Shown piece by piece: positions 49,860 to 57,719 of a stretch of DNA of 64,000 bases (positions are counted from its first letter, which is position 1; the number at the start of each line of letters is the position of its first letter). The notes beneath the pieces are model-generated. The model had not been told where the DNA came from. It did no database searches and saw nothing but the letters and a program-made list of their open reading frames with translations. Source of the DNA: Roseomonas sp. CECT 9278 (GTDB lineage Bacteria > Pseudomonadota > Alphaproteobacteria > Acetobacterales > Acetobacteraceae); assembly GCF_918698155.1 (NCBI RefSeq), contig NZ_CAKKLX010000008.1, forward strand, positions 103,888 to 167,887, given 5' to 3'. The translations under genes were made by a program, and so were the position numbers.

Positions 49860-51115
49860 GCCGCCATCCTCCCGCGCTGCGCGGCGTGGGGGTCGGACAA
49901 GGTCGCGACCAGCGCGCGCAGGCTGTTCAGGTTATGCACCGGGCGAAAGTCGTCCACATGGGGCAGCATCGCCCGGATGCCCTGGGATTTGGGCTGGAAG
50001 CCATCGAACCGCAACAGGGGGTTCAGCCAGATCAGCCGACGGCAGGACCCGCGCAGGCGTTCCGTGGCCTCCGCCAGGCCCTTGGCGCCTTCCCGGTCGA
50101 GGCCATCGGTGATCAGCAGCACCACCGCCCCCTGGCCCAGCACGCGCCGCCCCCATAAGCGATTGAACAGCGCGATGGATTCGCCGATGCGCGTGCCGCC
50201 CGACCAGTCCGGCACGATGGAGCCGATCATCTCGAAGGCGATTTCGGGGTCGCGGTGCTTCAGCTGGCGCGTCACGTTGGTCAGCCGCGTGCCGAACAGG
50301 AAGGTCTGCACGCGGTCGCGGTCATTCGCCACCGCATGGAGGAAATGCAGCAGGATCTGCGCGTAACGCGACATGCTGCCGGAGATGTCGCACAGCGCCA
50401 CCAGCGGCGGCGGGCGCGTGACGCGGCGGCGGCGCGCGATGTCCAGGATCTCGCCGCCGGTGCGCAGCGACCGGCGCACGGTGGCGCGCAGGTCGGTGAC
50501 GGGGCCGTGCGCGTCGGGGCGGAAGCGGCGCGTGCGCTGTTCATCGAGAGGCAGGGCCAGGCGGCGGATTTCCTGCTTGGCGCGGGCGATGTCGTCGGCG
50601 GACATCGCCTCGAAATCCATCTGCTGGAGGCGTTCGCGCTCGCTGACCGTGAAGCTCATGTCGTGGCGTGGCGGGGGTTCCTCGGGCGGCTTGGGCTTGG
50701 GCGCATTGTGCTGCATGGCCTCGGCCAGGCGGCGCGAGGCCGGGGGCGGCTTGTCGTCCTTGGGCTTGTTGCCGTCCAGCAGGGCCATGGCGGCGGCGTG
50801 GGCGGCGGCTTCGGGGTCGCGCCAGAACAGCTGGAAGGCCTGGTCGAAGACCTCGAAATGCTCGCGGCGATGGACCATGACGGCGCGCAGCGCGGCATGG
50901 ACCTGGCGGCGGTCTGGCAGGTCTATCTCGGTCAGCGCGGTGAGGCCGGCGATCGCCTCGCCGGGGCCGAGCGGCAGGCCGGTGCGCCGCAGCAGCCGCG
51001 TGAAGGCCAGCAGGTTGGACGCCAGGTGCCCGCCGGGCGCGGTGGCCGCCCCCGCCGCGCGGGCCTGCACGGCACCGATGATGCGAGACGCATCGCGGTC
51101 GGGCGTCAGTGCCAT
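49856..51115 (-). CDS. coxE: CoxE-like VWA-domain protein
   Basis: A 419-residue protein with a C-terminal von Willebrand A domain. The MIDAS motif DISGSMS begins at Asp243. An N-terminal helical region has AFTRLLRRTGLPLGPGEAIA. CoxE partners a MoxR-type ATPase (CoxD) in activating CO-dehydrogenase-like Mo hydroxylases. The start at 51115 is followed by an uncharged short N-terminus; the ATG lies at the end of a 27-bp repeat tract and overlaps the repeat ORF by 10 nt. Confidence 0.9.
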   Translation of the reverse strand: MALTPDRDASRIIGAVQARAAGAATAPGGHLASNLLAFTRLLRRTGLPLGPGEAIAGLTALTEIDLPDRRQVHAALRAVMVHRREHFEVFDQAFQLFWRDPEAAAHAAAMALLDGNKPKDDKPPPASRRLAEAMQHNAPKPKPPEEPPPRHDMSFTVSERERLQQMDFEAMSADDIARAKQEIRRLALPLDEQRTRRFRPDAHGPVTDLRATVRRSLRTGGEILDIARRRRVTRPPPLVALCDISGSMSRYAQILLHFLHAVANDRDRVQTFLFGTRLTNVTRQLKHRDPEIAFEMIGSIVPDWSGGTRIGESIALFNRLWGRRVLGQGAVVLLITDGLDREGAKGLAEATERLRGSCRRLIWLNPLLRFDGFQPKSQGIRAMLPHVDDFRPVHNLNSLRALVATLSDPHAAQRGRMAA

Positions 51116-51276
51116 CGCGCGCCTGCGCGCGTGGTGGACGGCATCGCGCCTGCGCGCGTGCTGGACGGCATCGCGCCTGCGCGCGTGGTGGACGGCATCG
51201 CGCCTGCGCGCGTGGTGGACGCCGCCGCGCCTGCGCGGGTGGTGGACGCCGTCGCGCCTGCGCGCGTCAGCCGCAT
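51106..51276 (-). CDS. repeat-encoded micro-ORF between coxD and coxE
   Basis: A 56-residue reading frame whose middle is made of 9-residue repeats of the type TRAGAMPST (six TRAGA units). It begins with an ATG 10 nt after the coxD stop and its TGA lies 10 nt inside coxE, so it exactly bridges the only gap in an otherwise overlapping operon. The ribosome binding site (GTGAGAGC) is weak. It could be a real basic, Ala/Thr-rich peptide or only a translational relay. No homologue recognised. Confidence 0.4.
   Translation of the reverse strand: MRLTRAGATASTTRAGAAASTTRAGAMPSTTRAGAMPSSTRAGAMPSTTRAGARWH
51112..51275. repeat. 27-bp tandem repeat (minisatellite)
   Basis: Units lie at 51112-51140 (29 nt, 2-nt insertion), 51141-51167, 51168-51194, 51195-51221, 51222-51248 and 51249-51275 (diverged). 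The core is GCGCCTGCGCGCGTGGTGGA. Two units are identical; others differ by one to a few bases. The period is a multiple of three, so every frame repeats as nonapeptides. Confidence 0.9.
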
Positions 51277-51286
51277 CGTGGCGCTC

Positions 51287-52171
51287 TCACCCGGCTGCCT
51301 CGGCCAGCAGCCGGGCGGCCTCCGCGCCGCGCAGCTTGGCGATGTCGTCCTGGTACTTCAGCAGCACGCCGAGCGTTTCATCGACCGCGCCGGGCTCCAG
51401 TTCCTTGGCGTCAAGTGCCGCGAGCGCCTGCGCCCAGTCGATGGTCTCCGCCACGCCGGGCAGCTTGAAGTAGTCCCCCTCGCGGACCTTCTGCACGAAG
51501 GCGACGATCTGCGCCGACAGGCGTTCGGGCAGGCCGGGCGCGCGCAGCGCGAGGATGGCGCGTTCGCGTGCGGCGTCCGGGTAATCCACCCAATGGTACA
51601 GACAGCGCCGGCGCACCGCATCGTGCACTTCGCGGGTCCGGTTGGACGTGATGACGACGACCGGCGGCGTGGCGGCGCGGATGGTGCCGAGTTCGGGGAT
51701 GGTCACCTGGAAGTCGGCGAGGATTTCCAGCAGGAAGGCCTCGAAGGGTTCGTCGGCGCGGTCGAGCTCGTCGATCAGCAGCACGGCGGGCGCGCCCTCC
51801 AGCGCCTGGAGCAGCGGGCGGGGCTGGAGGAAGCGGCGGTCGTAGATCCCGCGTTCCAGCGCCTCGCGGTCCGTCTCGCCGGCGGCTTCGGCCAGGCGGA
51901 TCGCCATCAGCTGCTTGGCGTGGTTCCACTCATAGGCCGCGGCCGACAGGTCGAGCCCGTCGTAGCATTGCAGCCGCACCAGGTGGCGCGGCAGCATCCT
52001 GGCCAGCACCTTCGCGATCTCGGTCTTGCCGGTCCCGGGCTCGCCTTCGAGGAACAGCGGCCGGCCCATGCGCAGCGCCAGGTGGATGGTGGTCGCGAGC
52101 GCGCGGTCGGCGACATAGCCGCCGGCCGCAAGCAGCGCCTGGGTGTCCTGGACGGTCGCAGGACTCGTCAC
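51287..52171 (-). CDS. coxD: MoxR-type AAA+ ATPase, CoxD-like
   Basis: A 294-residue AAA+ ATPase. Walker A is EGEPGTGKT at 42-50, Walker B VLLIDELD at 130-137, sensor I ITSNRTREVHDA and sensor II-like ALRAPGLPERL. The start is a GTG at 52171 overlapping the coxG stop (GTGA). MoxR/CoxD ATPases work with a VWA partner, here CoxE, as a chaperone that matures the metal centre of a molybdenum hydroxylase. Confidence 0.92.
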   Translation of the reverse strand: MTSPATVQDTQALLAAGGYVADRALATTIHLALRMGRPLFLEGEPGTGKTEIAKVLARMLPRHLVRLQCYDGLDLSAAAYEWNHAKQLMAIRLAEAAGETDREALERGIYDRRFLQPRPLLQALEGAPAVLLIDELDRADEPFEAFLLEILADFQVTIPELGTIRAATPPVVVITSNRTREVHDAVRRRCLYHWVDYPDAARERAILALRAPGLPERLSAQIVAFVQKVREGDYFKLPGVAETIDWAQALAALDAKELEPGAVDETLGVLLKYQDDIAKLRGAEAARLLAEAAG

Positions 52172-52788
52172 AGGAACATCAGCGCCAGGATCACCAGCCA
52201 CACCGCGCCGCCGACCCAGGCCAGCAGCGGGATGCCCATCGGCGCCTCGGGCAGCAGGTCCAGGATCGAGATGCCGGCCGGCGTGGTGAGCGGCGCGCGC
52301 GCGGCGGCGGGCGCCGCGACGGGCGCGGCCTCGGGCACCGGCGCGGGCGGCGTCAGCGCCGCGGCGAAGCGGTCGAAGAACTGGTCGGACATCTGCTTGG
52401 CCGTGCTGTCGATCAGCCGCGCGCCCAGCTGCGCCATCTTGCCGCCGACCTGCGCCTTCACCGTGTAGCGCAGCAGCGTCTCCTCGGGCGCGATCTCATC
52501 CAGCGCGACGTCGGCGCCGCCCTTGGCGAAACCCATGGCGCCGCCATTGCCCTCGCCGGAGATGGTGTAGGAGACCGGGGCGTTGATGTTCTCGAGCTTC
52601 ACCTTGGCGCCGAACTTGGCGGCCATGGGGCCGATCTTCAGCGCCAGCTTCGCCTCGAAGGCGTCGTCGGCGGTGCGCGTCACGCTCTCGCAGCCGGGGA
52701 TCGCGGCGCGCAGCATCTCGGGGTCGTTCAGCGCATCCCAGACCCGCTGGCGGGCGGCGGGGATGCGGCGCTCGCCGCTCATGTCCAT
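52168..52788 (-). CDS. coxG: CoxG-like SRPBCC protein
   Basis: A 206-residue protein. Residues 1-150 form the SRPBCC/CoxG fold (IPAARQRVWDALNDPEMLRA, GCESVTRTADDAFEAKLALK). An Ala/Pro linker leads to a C-terminal membrane span (IPLLAWVGGAVWLVILALMF, about 186-205). CoxG is thought to recruit CO dehydrogenase to the membrane. It is the first gene of the minus-strand operon. An alternative start is 6 nt downstream. Confidence 0.9.
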   Translation of the reverse strand: MDMSGERRIPAARQRVWDALNDPEMLRAAIPGCESVTRTADDAFEAKLALKIGPMAAKFGAKVKLENINAPVSYTISGEGNGGAMGFAKGGADVALDEIAPEETLLRYTVKAQVGGKMAQLGARLIDSTAKQMSDQFFDRFAAALTPPAPVPEAAPVAAPAAARAPLTTPAGISILDLLPEAPMGIPLLAWVGGAVWLVILALMFL

Positions 52789-52948
52789 TCGGGGTCACTC
52801 CTGTTCGGGGGGCAAACTAGGGCCGGGGCCCAGGGGGGAAAAGGGGGGGGCGGAAAAGGCGGGCGCCCCCTTGTGGTGCCGCCGATCATCCTGCAAGGCA
52901 GGAACCGGCCGCACGGCACGCCGGCCGAAACGGGAGAGCCGATCGAGA
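52789..52948. promoter_or_regulatory. divergent promoter region with a run of G-tracts
   Basis: The 160-nt spacer between coxG (minus) and the antiporter gene (plus). It contains five G-runs at 52807-52812, 52820-52822, 52825-52828, 52833-52838 and 52843-52850 on the plus strand. Four or more such runs within 45 nt could fold as a G-quadruplex. Promoter boxes could not be assigned. Confidence 0.5.
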
Positions 52949-54361
52949 ATGCGCCTGCGCCCCCCCATCGTCGCGACCGCCACCGCGAGCCTGGTCCTGG
53001 CCACCACCGCCGGTCCCGCCGCCGCGGCGGGGGCGGCGGGGGCGCACCTGTCGCTCGCCTGGGGCATCCCCTTCGCCGGGCTGCTGCTGTCGATCGCGCT
53101 GATGCCGCTGGTGGCGGGGCATGTCTGGCACCACCACTACGGCAAGATCGCCGCCGGCTGGGCGACGCTGCTGGTGATCCCCTTCGCCATCGCCTACGGG
53201 CCGCAGGTCGCGGCGGCCGAGGTGTGGCACATCGTGCTGCAGGAATACGTCCCGTTCATCGCGCTGCTGCTGGCGCTGTATGTCACGGGCGGCGGCGTGC
53301 TGCTGAAGGGGGCGCTGGTCGGCACGCCGGCCACCAACACGGCGCTGCTGGCCTTGGGCACGGTCATCGCGTCGGTCATGGGCACCACCGGGGCGTCGAT
53401 GCTGCTGATCCGCCCGGTGCTGCGCGCCAATGCCTTCCGCAAGCGCAAGACGCATACCTTCGTCTTCTTCATCTTCCTGGTCAGCAACATCGGCGGGTCG
53501 CTGACACCGCTGGGCGATCCGCCGCTGTATCTGGGCTTCCTGAAGGGCGTGTCGTTCTTCTGGACCACCACGCACCTGTTCTGGGAATTCGTGGTCTGCG
53601 CGGTGATCCTGCTGGCGGTTTACTACCTGCTCGACAGCCTGGCCTGGGCGCGGGAGAAGCCGGTCGTGCCGGGCAGCGGCGCCGGCGAACCCTTGCGCGT
53701 CGAGGGGCTGGTCAACCTGGCGCTGATCGGCGCCGTCGTCGCGATGGTGCTGGCGCAGGGCTATTGGCGGCCAGGCGAGGCGCATCTGCTGGGCGAGACC
53801 ATCGGGATCGAGCGTCTGGTGGGCATCGCGGTGTTCGTCGGCATCGCCTGGCTGTCGATGCGCCTGACCAGCGCGGAACTGCGCGAGGCGAACGGCTTCG
53901 CCTGGGGCGCCATCGCCGAGGTCGCGAAGCTGTTCGCCGCCATTTTCGTGACCATGGCGCCGGTGCTGGCGATCCTGCGCGCCGGGACGGATGGCGCGGC
54001 GGCGCCGCTGGTGGCGCTGACCACGGATGCGGCCGGGCAGCCGATCCCGTGGGTGTATTTCTGGCTGGCGGGCGGGCTGTCGTCGTTCCTCGACAATGCG
54101 CCGACCTACCTGGTGTTCTTCAACCTGGCCGGCGGCGACCCGCACTACCTGATGACCCAGGGCGCGCTGACGCTGGCGGCGGTCTCCTGCGGGGCGGTGT
54201 TCATGGGCGCCAATTCGTACATCGGCAACGCGCCCAACTTCATGGTCAAGGCGATCGTCGAGGAGAATGGCGAGCGCATGCCCTCCTTCTTCGGCTATTG
54301 CGGCTGGGCGGTGGTGTTCCTGATCCCGCTGTTCGTGCTGGTGACCTTCATCTTCTTCTGA
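52949..54361 (+). CDS. NhaD/ArsB-type sodium:proton antiporter family protein
   Basis: A 470-residue inner-membrane ion transporter of the IT superfamily. A signal-like first segment is followed by about twelve spans. Signature blocks are VSNIGGSLTPLGDPPLYLGF (about 182-201), WVYFWLAGGLSSFLDNAPTY and GANSYIGNAPNFMVKAI; the DNAPTY and N-A-PNF loops are typical of the NhaD/CitM fold. CGGGAGAGCC precedes the ATG at 52949. The cation or anion moved is not certain. Confidence 0.88.
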   Translation: MRLRPPIVATATASLVLATTAGPAAAAGAAGAHLSLAWGIPFAGLLLSIALMPLVAGHVWHHHYGKIAAGWATLLVIPFAIAYGPQVAAAEVWHIVLQEYVPFIALLLALYVTGGGVLLKGALVGTPATNTALLALGTVIASVMGTTGASMLLIRPVLRANAFRKRKTHTFVFFIFLVSNIGGSLTPLGDPPLYLGFLKGVSFFWTTTHLFWEFVVCAVILLAVYYLLDSLAWAREKPVVPGSGAGEPLRVEGLVNLALIGAVVAMVLAQGYWRPGEAHLLGETIGIERLVGIAVFVGIAWLSMRLTSAELREANGFAWGAIAEVAKLFAAIFVTMAPVLAILRAGTDGAAAPLVALTTDAAGQPIPWVYFWLAGGLSSFLDNAPTYLVFFNLAGGDPHYLMTQGALTLAAVSCGAVFMGANSYIGNAPNFMVKAIVEENGERMPSFFGYCGWAVVFLIPLFVLVTFIFF

Positions 54362-54446
54362 CCACGCGCCATGGACGATCCGGTTGCATCCGCCGGATCG
54401 CCTGTGCTGGTGTCTGCCAAAAGCCGGTATCAGGGAGGACGCCAGG

Positions 54447-56024
54447 ATGCATCGTCGTACGCTGCTTGCCACCGGTATCGCGGGCCTCGCGGCGCCCGCC
54501 TTCGCGCAGCCCTCCGGCGCGCGAACGCTGCGCTTCGTGCCCTTCGCCGACCTCAGCAGCATCGACCCGATCTGGACCACCGCCTTCAATGTCCGCGACC
54601 ACGGCTACCTGGTCTATGACACGCTGTTCGGCACCGATGCCGAGCACGCCATCCGCCCGCAAATGGCCGAGGGCGCCGCGCCGAGCGCCGACGGGCTGAC
54701 CTGGACCCTGCGCCTGCGCGAGGGCCTGCGCTTCCACGACAACGAACCCGTGCGCGCGCCGGACGTGATCGCCAGCCTGGCGCGATGGTCCAAGCGCGAC
54801 GGCTTCGGCCAGGCCTGGGCCGCCGCGGTCGCCGAGATGATCGCGACCGACGACCGCACCGTCACCTTCCGCCTGAGCCGACCCTTCCCGCTGTTCATGG
54901 CGGCGCTCGGCAAGCCCAGCTCGGTCGTGCCCTTCATCATGCCCGAACGGGTGGCGCGCACCGATGCCTTCCAGCAGATCACGGACGCGACCGGCTCCGG
55001 GCCGTTCCGCTTCCTGCGCGACGAATGGCGGCCGGGCCATGGCGCGGCCTATGCGAAGAACGACCGCTACGTGCCGCGCAACGAGGCGCCGTCCGGCACC
55101 ACCGGCGGCAAGGTCGTGCATTTCGACCGCTTCGAATTGCGCTTCATCCCCGATGCCTCGACCGCCGCCGCCGCCTTGCAGACCGGCGAGGTCGATTGGT
55201 GGGACCAGATGCAGCCGGATGTGGTGCCGGTGATCCGCCGGTCCCGCGGCGCCCGCGTGTTCGTGCGCAACACGCTCGGCACCTTCATGACGATGCGCTT
55301 CAACTGCCTGCATCCGCCCTTCAACAATGCCGCGGTGCGCCGCGCGGTGATGCTGGGCATCAACCAGCGCGACTACGGCCTGGCGATCATGGGCAACAAT
55401 GCCGAATTGCAGGATGTCTGCCCGAGCTTCTTCACCTGCGGCACGCCCTATGGCGACCTGCGCGCGATCAACGACTTCAACGCCCCGCTGCGGAGCGGCG
55501 ACATCGAGGCGGCGAAGGCCGCGCTCGGCCGGTCGGGCTATGCCGGCGAGAAGGTGATCGTGATGCAGCCGAGCGAGATCCCGGACAATGTCGCCATGAG
55601 CCAGCTCTCCTACGACCTGATGCGGCGCATGGGCATGAACGTGGAGCTGGCCGCGATGGACTGGGGCACGCTGGTGCAGCGGCGCGCCAACAAGGCGCCG
55701 GGGCAGTGGAACGTGTTCTGCACCGGCTTCACAGGCGCCGACCAGATCGACCCTGCGTCCAATGTCCAGATGCGCGCCAATGGCGAGAATGCCTGGTTCG
55801 GCTGGCCGAGCGTGCCGGGGATCGAGGCGGCGCGCGAACGCTGGTTCAACGCCACCGACCGCGCCGTCCAGAGGCAAGCGGCGCTGGAGATGCAGCGCCT
55901 CGCTTTCGAACACGCGCCCTATGCGACGCTGTCGATCATCCGCTTCCCCTCGGGCCTGCGCAACGAGGTGCAGGGCGCGCTGACCGGCACCGTGCCGGTG
56001 TTCTGGAACGCGCGGAAGGGGTAG
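54447..56024 (+). CDS. ABC transporter substrate-binding protein, family 5 (orphan)
   Basis: A 525-residue peptide-type periplasmic binding protein. A Tat-like signal (HRRTLLATGIAGLAAPAFAQ) precedes a mature part with IDPIWTTAFNVRDHGYLVYD and EGLRFHDNEPVRAPDVIASL. CAGGGAGGAC precedes the ATG at 54447. No permease or ATPase genes are adjacent, so it may share the transporter at 15444-21683 or another locus. Ligand unknown. Confidence 0.9.
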   Translation: MHRRTLLATGIAGLAAPAFAQPSGARTLRFVPFADLSSIDPIWTTAFNVRDHGYLVYDTLFGTDAEHAIRPQMAEGAAPSADGLTWTLRLREGLRFHDNEPVRAPDVIASLARWSKRDGFGQAWAAAVAEMIATDDRTVTFRLSRPFPLFMAALGKPSSVVPFIMPERVARTDAFQQITDATGSGPFRFLRDEWRPGHGAAYAKNDRYVPRNEAPSGTTGGKVVHFDRFELRFIPDASTAAAALQTGEVDWWDQMQPDVVPVIRRSRGARVFVRNTLGTFMTMRFNCLHPPFNNAAVRRAVMLGINQRDYGLAIMGNNAELQDVCPSFFTCGTPYGDLRAINDFNAPLRSGDIEAAKAALGRSGYAGEKVIVMQPSEIPDNVAMSQLSYDLMRRMGMNVELAAMDWGTLVQRRANKAPGQWNVFCTGFTGADQIDPASNVQMRANGENAWFGWPSVPGIEAARERWFNATDRAVQRQAALEMQRLAFEHAPYATLSIIRFPSGLRNEVQGALTGTVPVFWNARKG

Positions 56025-56039
56025 GGCAGGCCGGCCGGG

Positions 56040-56576
56040 TCAGCCGCGCCCCAGCAGGCGGGCGATCCAGCCGGACGCCGCAGGACGGCGCAGCCTTTCG
56101 AAGCGCAGGGCCTGGTCCTCGTCGGGCCGGAAGCCGCTCAGCGCGGCCGAGGCGCGCAACGGGATGTCGTGGTCGTCCTCCGCCGCCGCGCGCCAGGCCG
56201 CGAGGTCGCCCGGCGGGTCGCCGCGGACCACCAGCTCGGCCGCGTCCTCGTGGCCTTCGTAGGTCAGGCGCCAGGCGAGCGCGCCCGCGCGCCACAGCGC
56301 CAGGTCGGTGGTGCCGACCACGTCGAAGACGAAGCCGGCCAGCAGGTCGAAGCGCCGGGACGCCTGCGCAAGCGCGGCATCGCGCAGCCGCGGCGGGTTC
56401 TGCGTCGCGTCCTCGAGGACCAGGTAGTGGCCGGGCAGCGCGGCGCCGAGCGGCAGGTCCCGCATGTCGTAGCCCGCGCCGGGCAGGGGCTGCGCGCTGT
56501 GCGCGAAGCCCAGCAGGGCGGTGGCGTCCGCCGGCGACGCATCCGCCACCGCGATCCAGCGCAGGCGCAGGCCCAT
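56040..56576 (-). CDS. hypothetical protein
   Basis: A 178-residue soluble protein beginning GLRLRWIAVADASPADATAL, with ARRFDLLAGFVFDVVGTTDL and AWRLTYEGHEDAAELVVRGD. No signal peptide or recognised family. It is convergent with the orphan binding-protein gene, 15 nt apart, and divergent from the PEP mutase family gene. Confidence 0.65.
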   Translation of the reverse strand: MGLRLRWIAVADASPADATALLGFAHSAQPLPGAGYDMRDLPLGAALPGHYLVLEDATQNPPRLRDAALAQASRRFDLLAGFVFDVVGTTDLALWRAGALAWRLTYEGHEDAAELVVRGDPPGDLAAWRAAAEDDHDIPLRASAALSGFRPDEDQALRFERLRRPAASGWIARLLGRG

Positions 56577-56668
56577 GGGCGGTCCCTCCCTCGCGGCCGG
56601 GCCCCTGGCGTTTCCGTCGCCGGCGGGCTGGCCTATCCTCAGCGCATCCTACCGGAGAAGACCCTGCC

Positions 56669-57589
56669 ATGCCCTACGTGATCGGTGCCGACCTGCCTGA
56701 CCTGCCGGCCGGCCAGCGCTTCCGCGCCTTGCTGGATCGCCCGGGGATCCTGCAGATGCCCGGCGCGCATCTGGGGATCGCCGCGCTGCTGGCGCAGAAG
56801 GCGGGGTTCGAGGCGCTGTACATGTCCGGTGCCGCGATGTCCGCCACCATGGGGTTGCCGGACCTCGGCATGATCACGGTGGACGACGTGGCCTGGCACA
56901 TCCGCCAGGTGGCGCGCGCCTCGGGCCTGCCGGTGCTGGTCGATGGCGACACCGGCTATGGCGAGGCGCTGAACGTCATGCACATGGTCCGCTGCTTCGA
57001 GGAAGCCGGGGCAGGGGCGGTGCATCTGGAGGACCAGCTGCTGCCCAAGAAGTGCGGGCATCTGAACGACAAGAAGCTCGCCTCCGCCGAGGACATGGCG
57101 GCGAAGGTCGCGGCCGCGCGGAAGGCACGCCGGCACCTGGTGATCATCGCGCGCACCGATGCCGCGGCCAGCGAAGGGATCGACGGTGCGGTGGCGCGCG
57201 CGCGGATGTACCTCGATGCCGGGGCGGATGCGATCTTCCCCGAGGCGCTGACCACCCGCGAGATGTTCGTGGAATTCGCGGCCCGCATGCCCGGCGTGAA
57301 GCTGCTGGCGAACATGACCGAGTTCGGCCGCACGCCCTTCTTCACCGCCGATGAGTTCCAGGCGATGGGCTACGCCATGGTGATCTGGCCGGTAAGCCAC
57401 CTGCGCGTCGCCGCGCGCGGCATGGAGGAGCTGTACGGCGCGATCAGGCGCGACGGCGGCACGCAGAACATGGTCGGGCGCATGCAGACCCGCGCGCAGC
57501 TGTACGAGACGATCGGCTACCACGCCTACGAGGCGCTGGACGCCAGCCTGATCCGCACGGTGGTGCCCGAGGGGATGCCGCAGGGCTGA
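56669..57589 (+). CDS. isocitrate lyase/PEP mutase family enzyme
   Basis: A 306-residue TIM-barrel lyase. Active-site motifs are DGDTGYGE with metal ligands at about 92-99 and KKCGH at 127-131, the catalytic loop of isocitrate and methylisocitrate lyases. The length fits the short PrpB/oxaloacetate decarboxylase group. Without prpC or prpD nearby, methylisocitrate lyase is only one option; dimethylmalate lyase or oxaloacetate decarboxylase are others. A terminator follows. Confidence 0.9.
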   Translation: MPYVIGADLPDLPAGQRFRALLDRPGILQMPGAHLGIAALLAQKAGFEALYMSGAAMSATMGLPDLGMITVDDVAWHIRQVARASGLPVLVDGDTGYGEALNVMHMVRCFEEAGAGAVHLEDQLLPKKCGHLNDKKLASAEDMAAKVAAARKARRHLVIIARTDAAASEGIDGAVARARMYLDAGADAIFPEALTTREMFVEFAARMPGVKLLANMTEFGRTPFFTADEFQAMGYAMVIWPVSHLRVAARGMEELYGAIRRDGGTQNMVGRMQTRAQLYETIGYHAYEALDASLIRTVVPEGMPQG

Positions 57590-57610
57590 GCGCGCCGCCA
57601 CCAGGCCTGA

Positions 57611-57634
57611 CGGATCGTGCGCAGGCACGATCCG
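57611..57634. terminator. hairpin between convergent genes
   Basis: CGGATCGTGC and GCACGATCCG form a perfect 10-bp stem with loop GCAG. It lies 22 nt after the lyase stop and 86 nt beyond the end of the convergent AAA ATPase gene, so it may serve both. No U-tract follows. Confidence 0.65.
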
Positions 57635-57719
57635 CGACCGCGCCCGGACCTTCAGCCGCGCACCGGCGCATGGCGCGAAGCCAAGGGCCGCCGATGCGGC
57701 CCGCCCGCCGCCTGAGGAA

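Noticed and set aside
51112..51275. CRISPR-like array
   Set aside because: Units are contiguous 27-bp tandem repeats with no spacers, no cas genes nearby and an in-frame coding pattern.
54785..57589. 934-codon frame fusing binding-protein sequence to the PEP mutase family enzyme
   Set aside because: Only its 3' third is real (56669-57589, with its own start). The 5' part is out of frame with the binding protein, whose true frame ends at 56024.
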